Both the position numbers and the translations under genes were made by a program. Shown piece after piece: positions 15,188 through 25,400 of a DNA stretch of 43,866 bases. How positions within the stretch are numbered: the stretch's first letter is position 1; each line of letters opens with the position of its first letter. The DNA comes from Clostridia bacterium (lineage in GTDB: Bacteria > Bacillota > Clostridia > Christensenellales > Borkfalkiaceae). The notes beneath the pieces are model-generated. The model did no database searches, had not been told where the DNA came from, and was given only the letters and a program-made list of their open reading frames with translations. The stretch lies in contig JAFQGG010000038.1 in NCBI GenBank assembly GCA_017415505.1, positions 1 through 43,866 of the forward strand. The letters run 5' to 3'.

Positions 15188-17026
15188 ATGGCAAAATCCA
15201 GATATATCGGGGATTATCCCGTAATCGGTATTCGTCCCATCGTGGACGGCAGAAGAGGACCTATGCAACTTCGCGAGAGCTTGGAAAATCAAGTAATGGC
15301 GATGGCGAACGCGGCGAAGAAACTTTTCGAAGAAAATCTTTTCTATTCGAACGGCGAACCCGTAAAGGTAGTTATGGCGGATAGCACGATCGGGCGCGTA
15401 CCCGAAGCGGCGGCTTGTGCGAACAAGTTCCAAAAGGAAGGGGTAAGCATTACGCTTTCCGTTACGCCTTGTTGGTGCTACGGTAGCGAAACGATGGACA
15501 TGGACCCCACGACGATCAAAGCCGTTTGGGGCTTTAACGGTACGGAGCGTCCCGGCGCGGTGTACCTTGCGGCGGTTTTGGCGGGACACGCGCAAAAGGG
15601 CTTGCCCGCGTTCGGTATTTACGGACACGAGGTACAAGACCGCGATATGGTAACGACCATTCCCGAAGACGTAAAAGAAAAATTGCTCCGCTTTGGTCGC
15701 GCGGCGGTTGCCGTGGCTACCATGCGCGGTAAATCGTATTTGCAAATCGGCTCGCAATGTATGGGTATCGCAGGCTCGATTATCGATCAAGATTTCATGG
15801 AATCGTATCTTGGTATGCGCGTGGAATCGGTAGACGAAGTGGAAATCCTTCGCCGTATGGAAGAGGGGATCTACAACGAAGAAGAATACCAAAAAGCGCT
15901 CGCTTGGACGAAAGAACATTGTAAAATGGGCAGGGACGACAACCCCGAATCGGTGGAATTTTTGGGCAAAGAACGCCGTATTAAATTCACCGACGAAGAG
16001 AAAGAAAAACAATGGGAATTTACCGTTAAAATGTATTGCATCATCAAAGACCTCATGGCGGGCAATCCCAACCTTCCCGCGGGCTTTGAAGAAGAAAAAG
16101 TGGGTCACAACGCGATCGCGGGCGGTTTCCAAGGTCAAAGACAATGGACGGACCATTGGCCCAACTGCGATTATCCCGAAGCGTTGCTTTCTTCCACCTT
16201 CGACTACGAAGGCGCGCGCGAACCGTATACGCTTGCAACGGAAAACGACGTGCTCAACGGCTTGGGTATGCTGTTTATGAGATTGCTCACGCACAGAGCG
16301 CAAATCTTTGCCGACGTGCGTACTTATTGGTCGGGCGAAGCAACCGAGCGCGTGACGGGTTATAAATTGGAAGGCAAAGCGAAAGAATCGAACGGTATCA
16401 TTCACCTTTTGAACTCGGGCGCGGCTTGCTTGGACGCTTGCGGAGAATGTAAAGACGAGAACGGCAACGCGGTCATGAAGAGATGGTGGGAAGTCACCGA
16501 AGAAGATATCAAGAAGATGACGGACGCAACCGTATGGTGCGAAGCGGGCTTCGATAACTTCCGCGGCGGCGGTTTTTCCAGCCATTACACGACGAGAGCG
16601 GAAATGCCTTGCACCATGATTCGTTTGAATTTGGTTAAGGGCTTAGGACCCGTGCTTCAAATCGCCGAGGGTTGGACGGTGAACCTTCCCGACGAAGTTT
16701 CCGATACTTTGATGGAAAGAACGAACCCCACTTGGCCCTGCACTTGGTTCGCACCCCGTTGCGACGGCAAAGAGGGCAGTCCTTTCAAGACGGCGTACGA
16801 AGTTATGCAAAATTGGGGCGCAAACCACGGCGCAATCTCGTATGGGCATATCGGCGCGGACTTGATTACTATGTGCTCGATGCTCCGTATCCCCGTATGT
16901 ATGCACAACGTAGACCCCGACAAGATTTACCGTCCCGCAGCGTGGAACGCGTTCGGTATGGATAAGGAAGGACAGGATTATAGAGCGTGCCAAACCTACG
17001 GACCTCTCTATAAGCAAACGAAATAA
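15188..17026 (+). CDS. fucI: L-fucose isomerase
   Basis: The 612-residue protein matches L-fucose/D-arabinose isomerase along its length: [20 protein letters not shown] at the N-terminus, [36 protein letters not shown] and a C-terminal [15 protein letters not shown]. It converts L-fucose to L-fuculose with Mn2+ in the cytoplasm and is slightly longer than the E. coli enzyme (about 590). AGGAGGAAAACAAT precedes the ATG. The cluster has no fuculokinase, aldolase or fucose transporter in view, so the rest of the pathway must be elsewhere. A terminator follows directly. Confidence 0.95.
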   Translation: MAKSRYIGDYPVIGIRPIVDGRRGPMQLRESLENQVMAMANAAKKLFEENLFYSNGEPVKVVMADSTIGRVPEAAACANKFQKEGVSITLSVTPCWCYGSETMDMDPTTIKAVWGFNGTERPGAVYLAAVLAGHAQKGLPAFGIYGHEVQDRDMVTTIPEDVKEKLLRFGRAAVAVATMRGKSYLQIGSQCMGIAGSIIDQDFMESYLGMRVESVDEVEILRRMEEGIYNEEEYQKALAWTKEHCKMGRDDNPESVEFLGKERRIKFTDEEKEKQWEFTVKMYCIIKDLMAGNPNLPAGFEEEKVGHNAIAGGFQGQRQWTDHWPNCDYPEALLSSTFDYEGAREPYTLATENDVLNGLGMLFMRLLTHRAQIFADVRTYWSGEATERVTGYKLEGKAKESNGIIHLLNSGAACLDACGECKDENGNAVMKRWWEVTEEDIKKMTDATVWCEAGFDNFRGGGFSSHYTTRAEMPCTMIRLNLVKGLGPVLQIAEGWTVNLPDEVSDTLMERTNPTWPCTWFAPRCDGKEGSPFKTAYEVMQNWGANHGAISYGHIGADLITMCSMLRIPVCMHNVDPDKIYRPAAWNAFGMDKEGQDYRACQTYGPLYKQTK

Positions 17027-17041
17027 TATGCGAAAAGCGAA

Positions 17042-17080
17042 GGCGGTATTTGCGGAAAAACGGCAAATACCGCCTTTTTT
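17042..17080 (+). terminator. Terminator of fucUI
   Basis: A 12-bp stem (GGCGGTATTTGC at 17042-17053 with 17063-17074) is followed by six T. Confidence 0.92.
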
Positions 17081-17082
17081 CA

Positions 17083-17111
17083 TTGACATTCTTTTCCCGT
17101 TGTGATACAAT
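17083..17111 (+). promoter_or_regulatory. Promoter of the AEC transporter gene
   Basis: Consensus TTGACA (17083-17088), 17-bp spacer, TACAAT (17106-17111), starting 3 bp after the preceding terminator. Confidence 0.85.
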
Positions 17112-17142
17112 ATATCCGTTTGAAAAAAGAAGGTGAAAAATT

Positions 17143-18123
17143 ATGGAACTGTTTGGACCGATACTCAATCAAATGATCGTGTTGGCGCTGTTTATCGTGA
17201 TAGGGTTCGTACTTTCCCATTGGAAAATCGTACCCAAAGAAGCGGCGCAATCGCTTTCCAAAATGGAAACGTTCGTATTCGTTCCCGCAATGATTATCAA
17301 TACGTTCGTACAAAACTGTACGCCTGAAAAGCTTTCGAGCGTTTGGCAACTCTTGTTGATGAGCTGTGCGCTCGTGGCGATTCTCGTGCCCGTTTCCTTG
17401 GCGATCGGTAAGCTTTTGTACAAGGACGAATACACGAAAAAGCTCGCCGCGTACGGCTTGGCGTTTTCCAATTTCGGGTTTATGGGCAACGCCGTATTCA
17501 TGGCGATTTTCCCCGATATATTCTTTGAATATACCATTTTTACTTTGCCGTTTTGGACGATGGCGTACGTATGGGCAGTACCTTCGTGGCTCGTTCCGCG
17601 CGAGAACCAAGATACGGGGAAAAAGACGCTGTGGACGCGCGTGAAACCGTTTATCAACCCGTTGATGGTTTCCGTCGTAATCGGCGCGGTATTGGGGCTT
17701 ACGGGCTTGGGGAAATACCTGCCCGCGCCCGTTACGCAGGTAATCTCGGTGACGGGTAGCTGTATGTCGCCGCTTGCCATGATTTTGATGGGGCTTTCGC
17801 TTGGAACGCTTCCCGTGTTGCAACTGTTCAAAAGAAAGACTTTGTATATTATTACTTTGTTCCGTTTGATTATCTATCCGCTCGTAACGCTTGGGATTTT
17901 ATATTTGCTTTCCCTTATCGGTACGAACGCGTTTATCAACGATACGTTCTTCGTTTGCGCAATGTGTATGGTGTCCATGCCGATCGGCTTGACGGCGATA
18001 TTTATCGCCGCTTCGTACGAACGGGATACCTCGGAAGTGGTGGGTATGGTATTGCTGTCTAGCATTGCCTCTATCGTTACCATTCCGCTTTGGTTTATGC
18101 TCTTGCAAATGCTGTTGCTCTAA
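17143..18123 (+). CDS. AEC family transporter (auxin efflux carrier-like permease)
   Basis: The 326-residue protein has about 10 hydrophobic helices in two halves separated by a cytoplasmic loop, as in the AEC/PIN-like permeases that move organic anions such as malate. The N-terminal VLALFIVIGFVLSHWKIVPK and the glycine-rich segment GFMGNAVFMAIFP agree with the family. The C-terminal half includes SMPIGLTAIFIAASYERDTS. The substrate cannot be predicted; the fucose genes upstream are on a separate transcript. GAAGG precedes the ATG. Confidence 0.88.
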   Translation: MELFGPILNQMIVLALFIVIGFVLSHWKIVPKEAAQSLSKMETFVFVPAMIINTFVQNCTPEKLSSVWQLLLMSCALVAILVPVSLAIGKLLYKDEYTKKLAAYGLAFSNFGFMGNAVFMAIFPDIFFEYTIFTLPFWTMAYVWAVPSWLVPRENQDTGKKTLWTRVKPFINPLMVSVVIGAVLGLTGLGKYLPAPVTQVISVTGSCMSPLAMILMGLSLGTLPVLQLFKRKTLYIITLFRLIIYPLVTLGILYLLSLIGTNAFINDTFFVCAMCMVSMPIGLTAIFIAASYERDTSEVVGMVLLSSIASIVTIPLWFMLLQMLLL

Positions 18124-18139
18124 ATAAACGAATAAAAGA

Positions 18140-18178
18140 AACGGCGCGTTACGCTTGCGAGCGTAACGCGCCGTTTTT
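18140..18178. terminator. Bidirectional terminator between convergent transporter genes
   Basis: A perfect 16-bp stem (18140-18155 and 18160-18175, loop TGCG) with T-rich flanks on both strands. Confidence 0.92.
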
Positions 18179-18186
18179 CGTTTTTA

Positions 18187-19659
18187 TTAGTATCCGATTT
18201 GTATTGCAAAGAAGAGGGTGAGGACGGTGAGAAGCAGGATTCCCACTTGCATGAGCCAAGTCCAACGCACCCATTTCCCATACGAAACGTTCGCCATGGA
18301 AAGCCCGATCAAAAGTACGGGGTTGGTTGGCAAAATCATATCCGTGAACCCGTCCGCCATACAGTAGGTAAGGGCGATTACGGTAGGGGTAAGCCCCAAC
18401 GCCGTACCCACGGGAAGAATGATCGGCATAATCAAGAATATCTTTGCGCTTGCCGAGCCGATAAAGATTTGCAAAAAGAGAATGAGTAGGTAAATAAGCA
18501 ATACGCAAACGAACGGGCTTTGCCCTTCCAGGAAGGAGATAACGCCGTACATGAGCGTGTCCATGATCCCGCTTTCCACCATAACGAGCTTGACGGAGGA
18601 CGCGAGCGCAATCATCAATACCGCGGGCAACATAGCGGCAATCCCCTGCCACATCAATTTTGCAACTTCCCGTTTTTGTTCGCAAATCATAAGCCCGCAG
18701 ATAATTCCGCCGATAAGGAAAGTGACGGCGAGAATGGGGATTGCGTAGCCCGAAATCGCGCGAATACTCGCGATAAGCAACAGTACCGTGAGTTGCACGA
18801 GGAAGAATACGGCGCAAATTTTGAAGATTCTTTGATCTTTTTCCGTATTAAACGCCGTTCCAAGGCGTAAGGATTCCCGTTTTTTGAGATCGATTTCGTA
18901 AGTGGGGGATTTGCTCGGATCTTTCGTGATTTTTCGAATATGCAACAATAAAAACGCGCAAACCGATGCGAAGATCACGAGGAAGAACACGGCGCGAAGC
19001 CAAATGCCGTCCGACATACGGAACGGGATATTCAACGCCGCCGCTTGGTCGGGGATAAGCCCGACGGAGAAGGGATTCGTCATTGCCGCGGAGAATCCGA
19101 AGCACGCCGCCATCATACACACGCCCAAGCCCGTCATGGTATCAAACCCGAGGGAAAGCATGAACATGATTACGATAGGAAGAAGGGTGACGAGCTCTTC
19201 AAAGAGCCCGAAAAACGAGCCGAACGCCATAAAAATTAGCGCGGTCACGCAAACGACCAAGTGTTTTTTCGAGGAGAATTTCTCCATCGTTTTCCCGATA
19301 ATTACTTTGATTCCGCCCGTTTTATCCAAAAGATTGAAAACCCCGCTCATAATCAATAAGAACAGGCTTATCATAATGATCGTAAGCGCGTCTTCCGAAG
19401 CGAACACGCGCACGGGCGCGGTGATAATCCGCCAAACGGCAATGCCCCGTACTTCGCCCCTCGTATACGAATCGACGATAATCATACCGGCAGGATCGCG
19501 GGCAAAAGTGCCTTGCGGTATAATATACGATAAAATACCGCTTACGGCAAGAATCCCGCAAAGTAAGCCGACGACGAGTAAAAAAGATTTGACGTTTATA
19601 TTGGAAAACGCCTTTTCTTTTTCGGTGGGTTGATTTTCTTGTGTCATTTGTGTGTCCAT
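18187..19659 (-). CDS. YfcC/DcuC-family transporter
   Basis: The 490-residue protein has 11-12 hydrophobic segments and the family hallmarks of the YfcC/C4-dicarboxylate anaerobic carrier superfamily: LSYIIPQGTF near the N-terminus, FGSFFGLFEELVTLLPI in the middle and SASAKIFLIMPIILPVGTAL with DGFTDMILPTNP near the C-terminus. Members import or exchange dicarboxylates, amino acids or small peptides; which one cannot be told here. The ATG at 19659 has GCGGAGG upstream; a second Met lies four codons in. It is 33 bp after the acyltransferase fusion and probably cotranscribed with it. Confidence 0.88.
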   Translation of the reverse strand: MDTQMTQENQPTEKEKAFSNINVKSFLLVVGLLCGILAVSGILSYIIPQGTFARDPAGMIIVDSYTRGEVRGIAVWRIITAPVRVFASEDALTIIMISLFLLIMSGVFNLLDKTGGIKVIIGKTMEKFSSKKHLVVCVTALIFMAFGSFFGLFEELVTLLPIVIMFMLSLGFDTMTGLGVCMMAACFGFSAAMTNPFSVGLIPDQAAALNIPFRMSDGIWLRAVFFLVIFASVCAFLLLHIRKITKDPSKSPTYEIDLKKRESLRLGTAFNTEKDQRIFKICAVFFLVQLTVLLLIASIRAISGYAIPILAVTFLIGGIICGLMICEQKREVAKLMWQGIAAMLPAVLMIALASSVKLVMVESGIMDTLMYGVISFLEGQSPFVCVLLIYLLILFLQIFIGSASAKIFLIMPIILPVGTALGLTPTVIALTYCMADGFTDMILPTNPVLLIGLSMANVSYGKWVRWTWLMQVGILLLTVLTLFFAIQIGY

Positions 19660-19692
19660 GAACGCCTCCGCGTATCCTTCCAGACGAAAGAT

Positions 19693-21609
19693 TTAGCCGA
19701 CTTTTTTAAGCAGTTCGCTTGCGGTGTACCAATCTACGCAACTCCGCTTTTCCGTGGGAACGAAGTAATAAAGCTGTTCGCCTTCGTAAATTTCAAAATC
19801 CTCGCCCGCACCGAATAAGATTCGGTAAATATCCGAGAGGGGGAAGAGTTTTTCCACTTCCTCGCCGTCCCGCGTACCGCGGTAGAGCAAACCTTTTCTA
19901 TCCAAAACGCAAACGCCTTTCCCCGCCTCGCGCAAAATCTTTTTGCCGTCGAAGGAGTGGTGCATAAGCGTTACCTCGCTTTCCAAACGGAAATCGGGGC
20001 TTTCGAGAATGGCTTTTTCCATTTCACTCTTTTGATATTCGTACCACTCGGCGAGGTTTTTGTGGGGCGACGGTACGGTGAACCCGTACCGACTGTTCAG
20101 CGTGCGTTCAAAACCGCACTCTGAACAAAAGATTTTTAATTTGTCCGTTTGCATGGTGTAGTGCGCACCGCAGCTCGGGCAAAGCGTGAGGATATTTTCC
20201 AAGCCCTTTGCGAGCGTTTTGGATTTATACTGCACGTTCGGCTTCGTTTCCAACCACGCGAAATCGTCGTAATACAGCGCGTCGTTTACGCGTTTTTGCA
20301 CCTCTTCAAACGGCAATTCTTTCGTTTCGCCCGCTTTGAAAAGGGGATCGAGCCGAGCTTCTACCAGCGCGCCTTTTCTCGTTTTATCCCCCCACTTGGG
20401 CTTGGCGAGATAACTGCCGTTCAAGGAAATCGTGTATACGGCTACGTTCATCTTTTGAATGAAACGGTAGGTCGAGTCTTGGATTCCTTCAAATTTTCCC
20501 GCGGTGGAGAGCCGAGCTTCCGGCATCATGACGAGCGTTCCGCCCGAAGAGATTACGCGCACGCAGTTTTTCGCGTTTTCCACGTCGGAAGTGAACATAC
20601 TCTTAGGAAACGCGCCCGCTTTACGCAGTAGCCACGCGAGATTCCTTTTGTAGAAATACATACGCGCCGCAACGTAATGCGGTTTTTCTTTTACGAGCAG
20701 TTTGCCCGAATATACGAAATCGAGGAAAGAGCCGTGCGTACAAAGTACGATACACGGTTTATCCAGCTTTCCAACGTTATTTTTTAAGGTGTATTTCATT
20801 TTCGGACGGAGAATTAAGGTAGAGATAAAGCTTGCGATCCGCAAAATGATAGAATGTGTTTTTCCCACCGTCGTTTTAGAGGAATAATTGGCTTGTTTTT
20901 TCATAAACTCGTTTACCTTGGCAAAGATAGCCGCTTTGTTTTTGAAAACGATAATCAAAAGCGTGAGCAAAACGATAAACACGCAAATGGATAAAATCCA
21001 GCTCGCAGCCATGGCAAGATGCCCCAAAGCTACGCCGATAAGTATGGAGGGGATAGACCCGAGCGTCGTCAATAAAATATATTGATAATATTTTTTGTTG
21101 AGGGAAGCGGTAAAAAAGCAAATGAGTCCGTAGGGGATCGCGGGCAGGAAATATAGAATGAATATAACCAGCGCGATTTTGGGGGATTTTCTCGCCTCGT
21201 CGAAATCAAACTCCGCGTTTTTCTTGAAATACCGCTCCAATTTTTCCCCGTAAATTTTATAGAGGATATAAATGACCGTATTGCCGACGAATACGCCCGC
21301 CAAACAAATAAGTCCGCCGTACCAAACGCCAAAGGAGATCCCCGCCATAACTTGCACGGGCTCAGCGGGAATGAAAGTGAGAACGACTTGCAAAAAGGAA
21401 AGTGTGCCCATGGTAAGGTAGCCTTTGTAACCAAGACTTCCAAGTAGTTCGCGTATTTGTTCTTGGGTCAAGTCGTCGCGGAAAAGTTTTTGCAATATTA
21501 TAAAGTTGTCGCCCGAAAAAAGAAAAATGGCAAGACCGACGAGCAAAGTTACGAGTCCAAGCGCCGTAAAAATTTTTCTTTTTATTTTTCTCGTTTTCTT
21601 CTTTGCCAA
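19693..21609 (-). CDS. VTT (DedA/TMEM41-like) membrane domain fused to PlsC acyltransferase, zinc ribbon and C-terminal domain
   Basis: Counted from the longer ATG form (651 residues), the order is as follows: basic N-terminus; VTT/SNARE-associated membrane domain (about 28-240, with LTFIPAEPVQVMAGISFGVW and FLPAIPYGLICFF); PlsC-type glycerolipid acyltransferase (about 280-470) with H305-x4-D310 in CTHGSFLD and PEARLST (376-382) in place of PEGTRS; a zinc ribbon (C490, C493, C508, C511); and a C-terminal beta-rich part that may be PH-like. VTT proteins move phospholipids between leaflets and PlsC makes phosphatidic acid, so one chain may couple lipid synthesis and flipping (inference). I prefer the TTG at 21609 because AAAAGGAG lies 6 bases upstream. 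The ATG at 21648 lacks its own site. Confidence 0.8.
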   Translation of the reverse strand: MAKKKTRKIKRKIFTALGLVTLLVGLAIFLFSGDNFIILQKLFRDDLTQEQIRELLGSLGYKGYLTMGTLSFLQVVLTFIPAEPVQVMAGISFGVWYGGLICLAGVFVGNTVIYILYKIYGEKLERYFKKNAEFDFDEARKSPKIALVIFILYFLPAIPYGLICFFTASLNKKYYQYILLTTLGSIPSILIGVALGHLAMAASWILSICVFIVLLTLLIIVFKNKAAIFAKVNEFMKKQANYSSKTTVGKTHSIILRIASFISTLILRPKMKYTLKNNVGKLDKPCIVLCTHGSFLDFVYSGKLLVKEKPHYVAARMYFYKRNLAWLLRKAGAFPKSMFTSDVENAKNCVRVISSGGTLVMMPEARLSTAGKFEGIQDSTYRFIQKMNVAVYTISLNGSYLAKPKWGDKTRKGALVEARLDPLFKAGETKELPFEEVQKRVNDALYYDDFAWLETKPNVQYKSKTLAKGLENILTLCPSCGAHYTMQTDKLKIFCSECGFERTLNSRYGFTVPSPHKNLAEWYEYQKSEMEKAILESPDFRLESEVTLMHHSFDGKKILREAGKGVCVLDRKGLLYRGTRDGEEVEKLFPLSDIYRILFGAGEDFEIYEGEQLYYFVPTEKRSCVDWYTASELLKKVG

Positions 21610-21673
21610 AACAATCTCCTTTTCATGGAAATAACGCCTGTTTTTCATGGCGTTTTCATAAATCGTCCTTTTT

Positions 21674-21702
21674 ATTATACCCCTTTAACTTTTAATTGTC
21701 AA
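21674..21702 (-). promoter_or_regulatory. Consensus promoter of the VTT-PlsC gene
   Basis: On the minus strand perfect TTGACA (21697-21702), 17-bp spacer, perfect TATAAT (21674-21679). The leader then contains a short frame, MKTP and stop, with its own AAGGA site. Confidence 0.9.
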
Positions 21703-21803
21703 GCGAATAGAGGAAAAAAGGCGGAAAAGCCCCTAATAAGGGGCGTTCCAACGGGAAAAAACAAGTTTTTTTTCACACTTCATAAGAATACGCCTTAAAA
21801 AAC

Positions 21804-21832
21804 TTGACAAAAACGCGAATCGGGTGTAAAAT
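21804..21832 (+). promoter_or_regulatory. Promoter of the zinc-ribbon protein gene
   Basis: TTGACA (21804-21809), 17-bp spacer, TAAAAT (21827-21832). This rules out a start codon upstream of about 21840 for the next gene. Confidence 0.85.
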
Positions 21833-21884
21833 AATATATAGATTGGAACGTCGTAAGACGAAAAATTATAAGGCAGGTAGTTTT

Positions 21885-22277
21885 ATGTGCAGATGCAAGA
21901 AAAAGAAAGCTCCCGTAACGGTTGTGGAAGCGATTCCCGTACAAGAACCGAAAGATTACGTGGTAAACTGTCCGAAGTGCGGTGCGGCTCTTAAAATTAA
22001 AGACGGTGGCAGTTTTGCCTATATGTGCCCCGTTTGTAACACCCTTCTTCGCGTAAAGACGGGCGTTAAGTATATCAAAGACGTAGATACGGGCGATAAA
22101 TCCATGCACGTTGCAATCACGGCGACGGCTGCGGCGTATATCGCGGATCTCGGCGCGCAGGGCAAGAGCGTGCATTTGGAATCGCTGATTGCGCAACAAA
22201 TCGCGGGCGGTTATTCTCCCACGGATTCCTACGTGGTAGATTTGGGCGCGTACGGCTTGGTCGTTAGAAAAGCGTAA
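21885..22277 (+). CDS. Small zinc-ribbon protein of unknown function
   Basis: The 130-residue protein starts with a Cys/Lys-rich MCRCKKKKA. It then has a zinc ribbon of the CPKC-x18-CPVC type (about residues 34-57), and a C-terminal domain with strands and helices (ITATAAAYIADLGAQGKSVH and SYVVDLGAYGLVVRKA). No membrane segment or signal is seen. I do not recognise the C-terminal domain. The ATG at 21885 was chosen because the promoter ends at 21832; the ribosome site is modest (AGGCAGGT). The gene is monocistronic and ends in a strong terminator. Confidence 0.7.
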   Translation: MCRCKKKKAPVTVVEAIPVQEPKDYVVNCPKCGAALKIKDGGSFAYMCPVCNTLLRVKTGVKYIKDVDTGDKSMHVAITATAAAYIADLGAQGKSVHLESLIAQQIAGGYSPTDSYVVDLGAYGLVVRKA

Positions 22278-22294
22278 ATTTACATAAAAAAGAT

Positions 22295-22343
22295 ACGACC
22301 CACCGTCCGTAGGGAAACGGGCGGTGGGTCGTTGTGCCTTTTT
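22295..22343 (+). terminator. Terminator of the zinc-ribbon gene
   Basis: A 16-bp stem with one G-U pair (22295-22310 and 22317-22332) followed by a T-rich tail. Confidence 0.88.
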
Positions 22344-22352
22344 CGCAAAATA

Positions 22353-22400
22353 AGAAAAAAAAACGAAACTCCGTAGCAATTTGCTACGGAGTTTCGTTTT
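22353..22400 (-). terminator. Terminator of the giant lipoprotein gene
   Basis: A roughly 19-bp near-perfect stem (22360-22379 with 22381-22400). On the minus strand it is followed by a long T run (A at 22355-22363). Confidence 0.9.
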
Positions 22401-22403
22401 TCG

Positions 22404-25400
22404 TTAAGTTTCCGATTCGCTCAAAACGATGGTAACGCTATCTTCGTCGCCGTAATCGAGCGTCGCCGTGTATTCGTTGCCGTCCGTGTCCGTCAATACG
22501 AGCGTGACCGTATCGTCGTCGTTGTAGCTCGTCACGGTATAGGCGTATACGGTAGAGGCTTCGCCGTTCGTTGCCACGACCCCGCCCGTGCCGTCAAAGG
22601 TATACTCCGTGCCGTTCTCGTCCGTAGCTACGGTGAGATACAGCGCGTCTACCTGCGTTTTTATAAACGCTTTATCGCCGTTGATATATGCGCCCTTGTC
22701 GGTGATTTCCGCCGTTTCCAGCTTGAAATACAAAGTCTTGCCCGCTTGCTGTTCTTGCGTCCAAATCAAGATAGATTCCCCGCGCACCGTGTAATAGTAA
22801 TAGGTCACGGTAGGTTTCGAGGTGGGAAGAAGTTGCCAAATAACCTTGGCTACGCCGTACGCAAAACTGCTTTGTACGCCGTCGAAAACAATCGTTTCCT
22901 TCGCGCTTTCGTTCTTCCAAGACCCGAACATAGCGTCCTTTTTCGAGCATACCGCCCAATCGCCCGCGGAAAGATTTCCCGACTCGGAAAGGAGCATCGT
23001 GGACGAGTCGTCTAACAAGAACAGATAATATTCTACGGGTTGCGTGCCGATATAATACTTAAAGTGCAAAGTGGACGCGTCCACGATAGACATGGAAACT
23101 TCGTAACCGTCGGAGTCTTCCGTAATCCCGAATACGGCGTTGATATTGCCGAGCAGGTCGCTCGCGCCGATTTCCATAAGCGCGAACTGTCCGCCGAGTG
23201 CCCAAGTGCCCATAAGAGGATTTTTGATATACAGCTTTTTCGTTTCCGTATCCGTGGTAAATTGGTAATATTTCCCGTCTTGGGAAAGGGTGATCGTTCC
23301 AATCGGCGTTGCGCTTTCCGCGTAGGCGTTTTCGTATACGGCGTATTCCGTTTCCGAAATCATTTTATAGGCGTATTGCTCGTCGTTTTCGGTGAAAGTA
23401 CCGCCCATATTCAACGCACTCTTTCCGTCGAACGAGTAGGAATATTTTCCGTCGTTGGTGACGAACTCAATATCGGCAAAACGGTCTTTTCTGTGCAGTT
23501 GCACCTCGTTACCGTTTTGGAAAACGGTCGCCGTGCCCAAATCTTCGTCGTAGGTGAGGGTATAAGTCACGCCGTTGTAAACGAACAAACCGACGAGCGT
23601 GAAATTTTCAAGCTCGTAGGCAATCTCTACTTCCGTTTCCGTACCGTTCGTGATATCCGTTACGATTAAGGTCGTATTGCCGTACAAACCGAGTCCGCTA
23701 AATTGCAAGGTATTCATGGAGGATTCGTTGCTAATCCAAACCCCGTCGTAGTCGTCTACGAGGTACATGGAGGCGTCGATAAAATCCCCGAGAACGGGAT
23801 AATAGAAGATCGCGCTCAATTTATGGGATTCGGCAACGAAGGTATACGCGCCGAAAATCGCGCCGTCGAGATAGAGCGCGTACACAGCCGAAGCTTCGCT
23901 TTCCGCGTAAGTAAGGGTGTACGCGTAGCCCGCGTCGAAGACGAGGGTAGCCGTACCCACGCCTCGTTGGTTGAGCCCGTGCAAGGTAAGCGTGATTTCC
24001 CGCTCGTTGGAGCTAATCCAAGTCCCTACGGACGCGTCGCTATTGTAATAGGTTTGCGTTTTGCCGTTTCCAACGAGAGTAAGGAATCCCTCTGAGCTAA
24101 ACGAGGCTTTGTATTCCACGCCGTCGTCGGTGAACTTGATTTCCGTATCGCCCAAGCGTTCGTAAACGCCCGTTTTCGTGACCGCGTTATCGCCGTAGCC
24201 CACCGTGTACGACCAACCGCCCATACCGTCGAAACGGTAGGTTTTGCCCACCGTCACCGCCTTCACCCACGCGCCTTTGAACGCGTCGTAGGAAAGGAGC
24301 GCGGAAAGGGCAACCGTTTCCGTCGATGTATCCGCGTAGGTGAGGGTGATTACGCCGTCCTCTACGGTGTAAGAGAAGGATCGCGCGTTGCCGTCAACCG
24401 TCTTTTCGCCCTTTTTGCCGTAGAAGCAAAGCGTTTCGCCCGTGGCAAGGTAATATTCCCCGCGCAGGAGCGTTTCATACGCGCGAAGGGGCGCGTCTTT
24501 TGTAAAGTATACGCCGTCGTAGAGCTTGATAACGCCGTCGTTCACAACGGCGAAGAAATCAAAGACTTGGTATGCGTTGAGATCGAATTTGTCGTCGTTA
24601 TAGAAATATCTTGCAAGGCGCGCGGAATGTACGGTGATCGTTTCGCCGTCGTAGACGAAGTACGCCGTTTCCGTCGTTGCGCCGTCCGTGTAGGTAAGCA
24701 ATCCGCCGTGCTCGTCCACGGTAAATTCAAGGAACGCTTCTTCCGCCGTGTAATCGAGCGCAAGGCTGTACTTGCCGAGAATGGGCGTAGCGTCCGCAAA
24801 GCCCACATAGAACACGATATTTTTCGTGGCGAGGTAGGAATAGGGCACGGGCAGAGTGCAAGCCTCGTCGAGGAAATACCCGTAAGAGATATATCCGTTG
24901 TCCGCTTTGAGGTATTGGGAAAGCCCGTTCACGGCGAACACGTCCGCGATAGGCGCGTAAGTGTCTTCCGCCGAATCGAAATAGTTTTGCGTGTACCCCG
25001 TTTCGCCGTCAAGCTCAATCGTAACGCCCGCGTCCTTGGTCGTGTATTGCAAGGTGAGGGTCGTTTTGAAAGGGGTCGTCGAAGCGTTATAGTTTACGAC
25101 GGGATAAATGCCGTTGGCAAAAATCCAATCGGCGTCCGTCCAGCCGAGCGCGGATTGCAAAGCCGTCGCGTTTTGCAAATCGTAATCTTCCAAGAGAATA
25201 CAGTTGAATACGACGAACTTTTTCGCCGTCAACGCGCTCACGCCCGCCTCGTCGCCACCGCCGACGAAATCGTTTTCGATCGCGTAATCGCCACCGCCGT
25301 ACGCCACCGCGTCTACGCTTTCACAAGCCGACATACTGTCGTTGACGATCGTATCGTTCGACGCGTATCCGACGAGTCCGCCCGCATACGCGTATAAATA

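Noticed and set aside
14714-16585. A 623-codon open frame on the minus strand opposite fucU-fucI
   Set aside because: It spans two clear plus-strand genes, has an implausible Arg/His/Phe-rich composition and lacks a start region.
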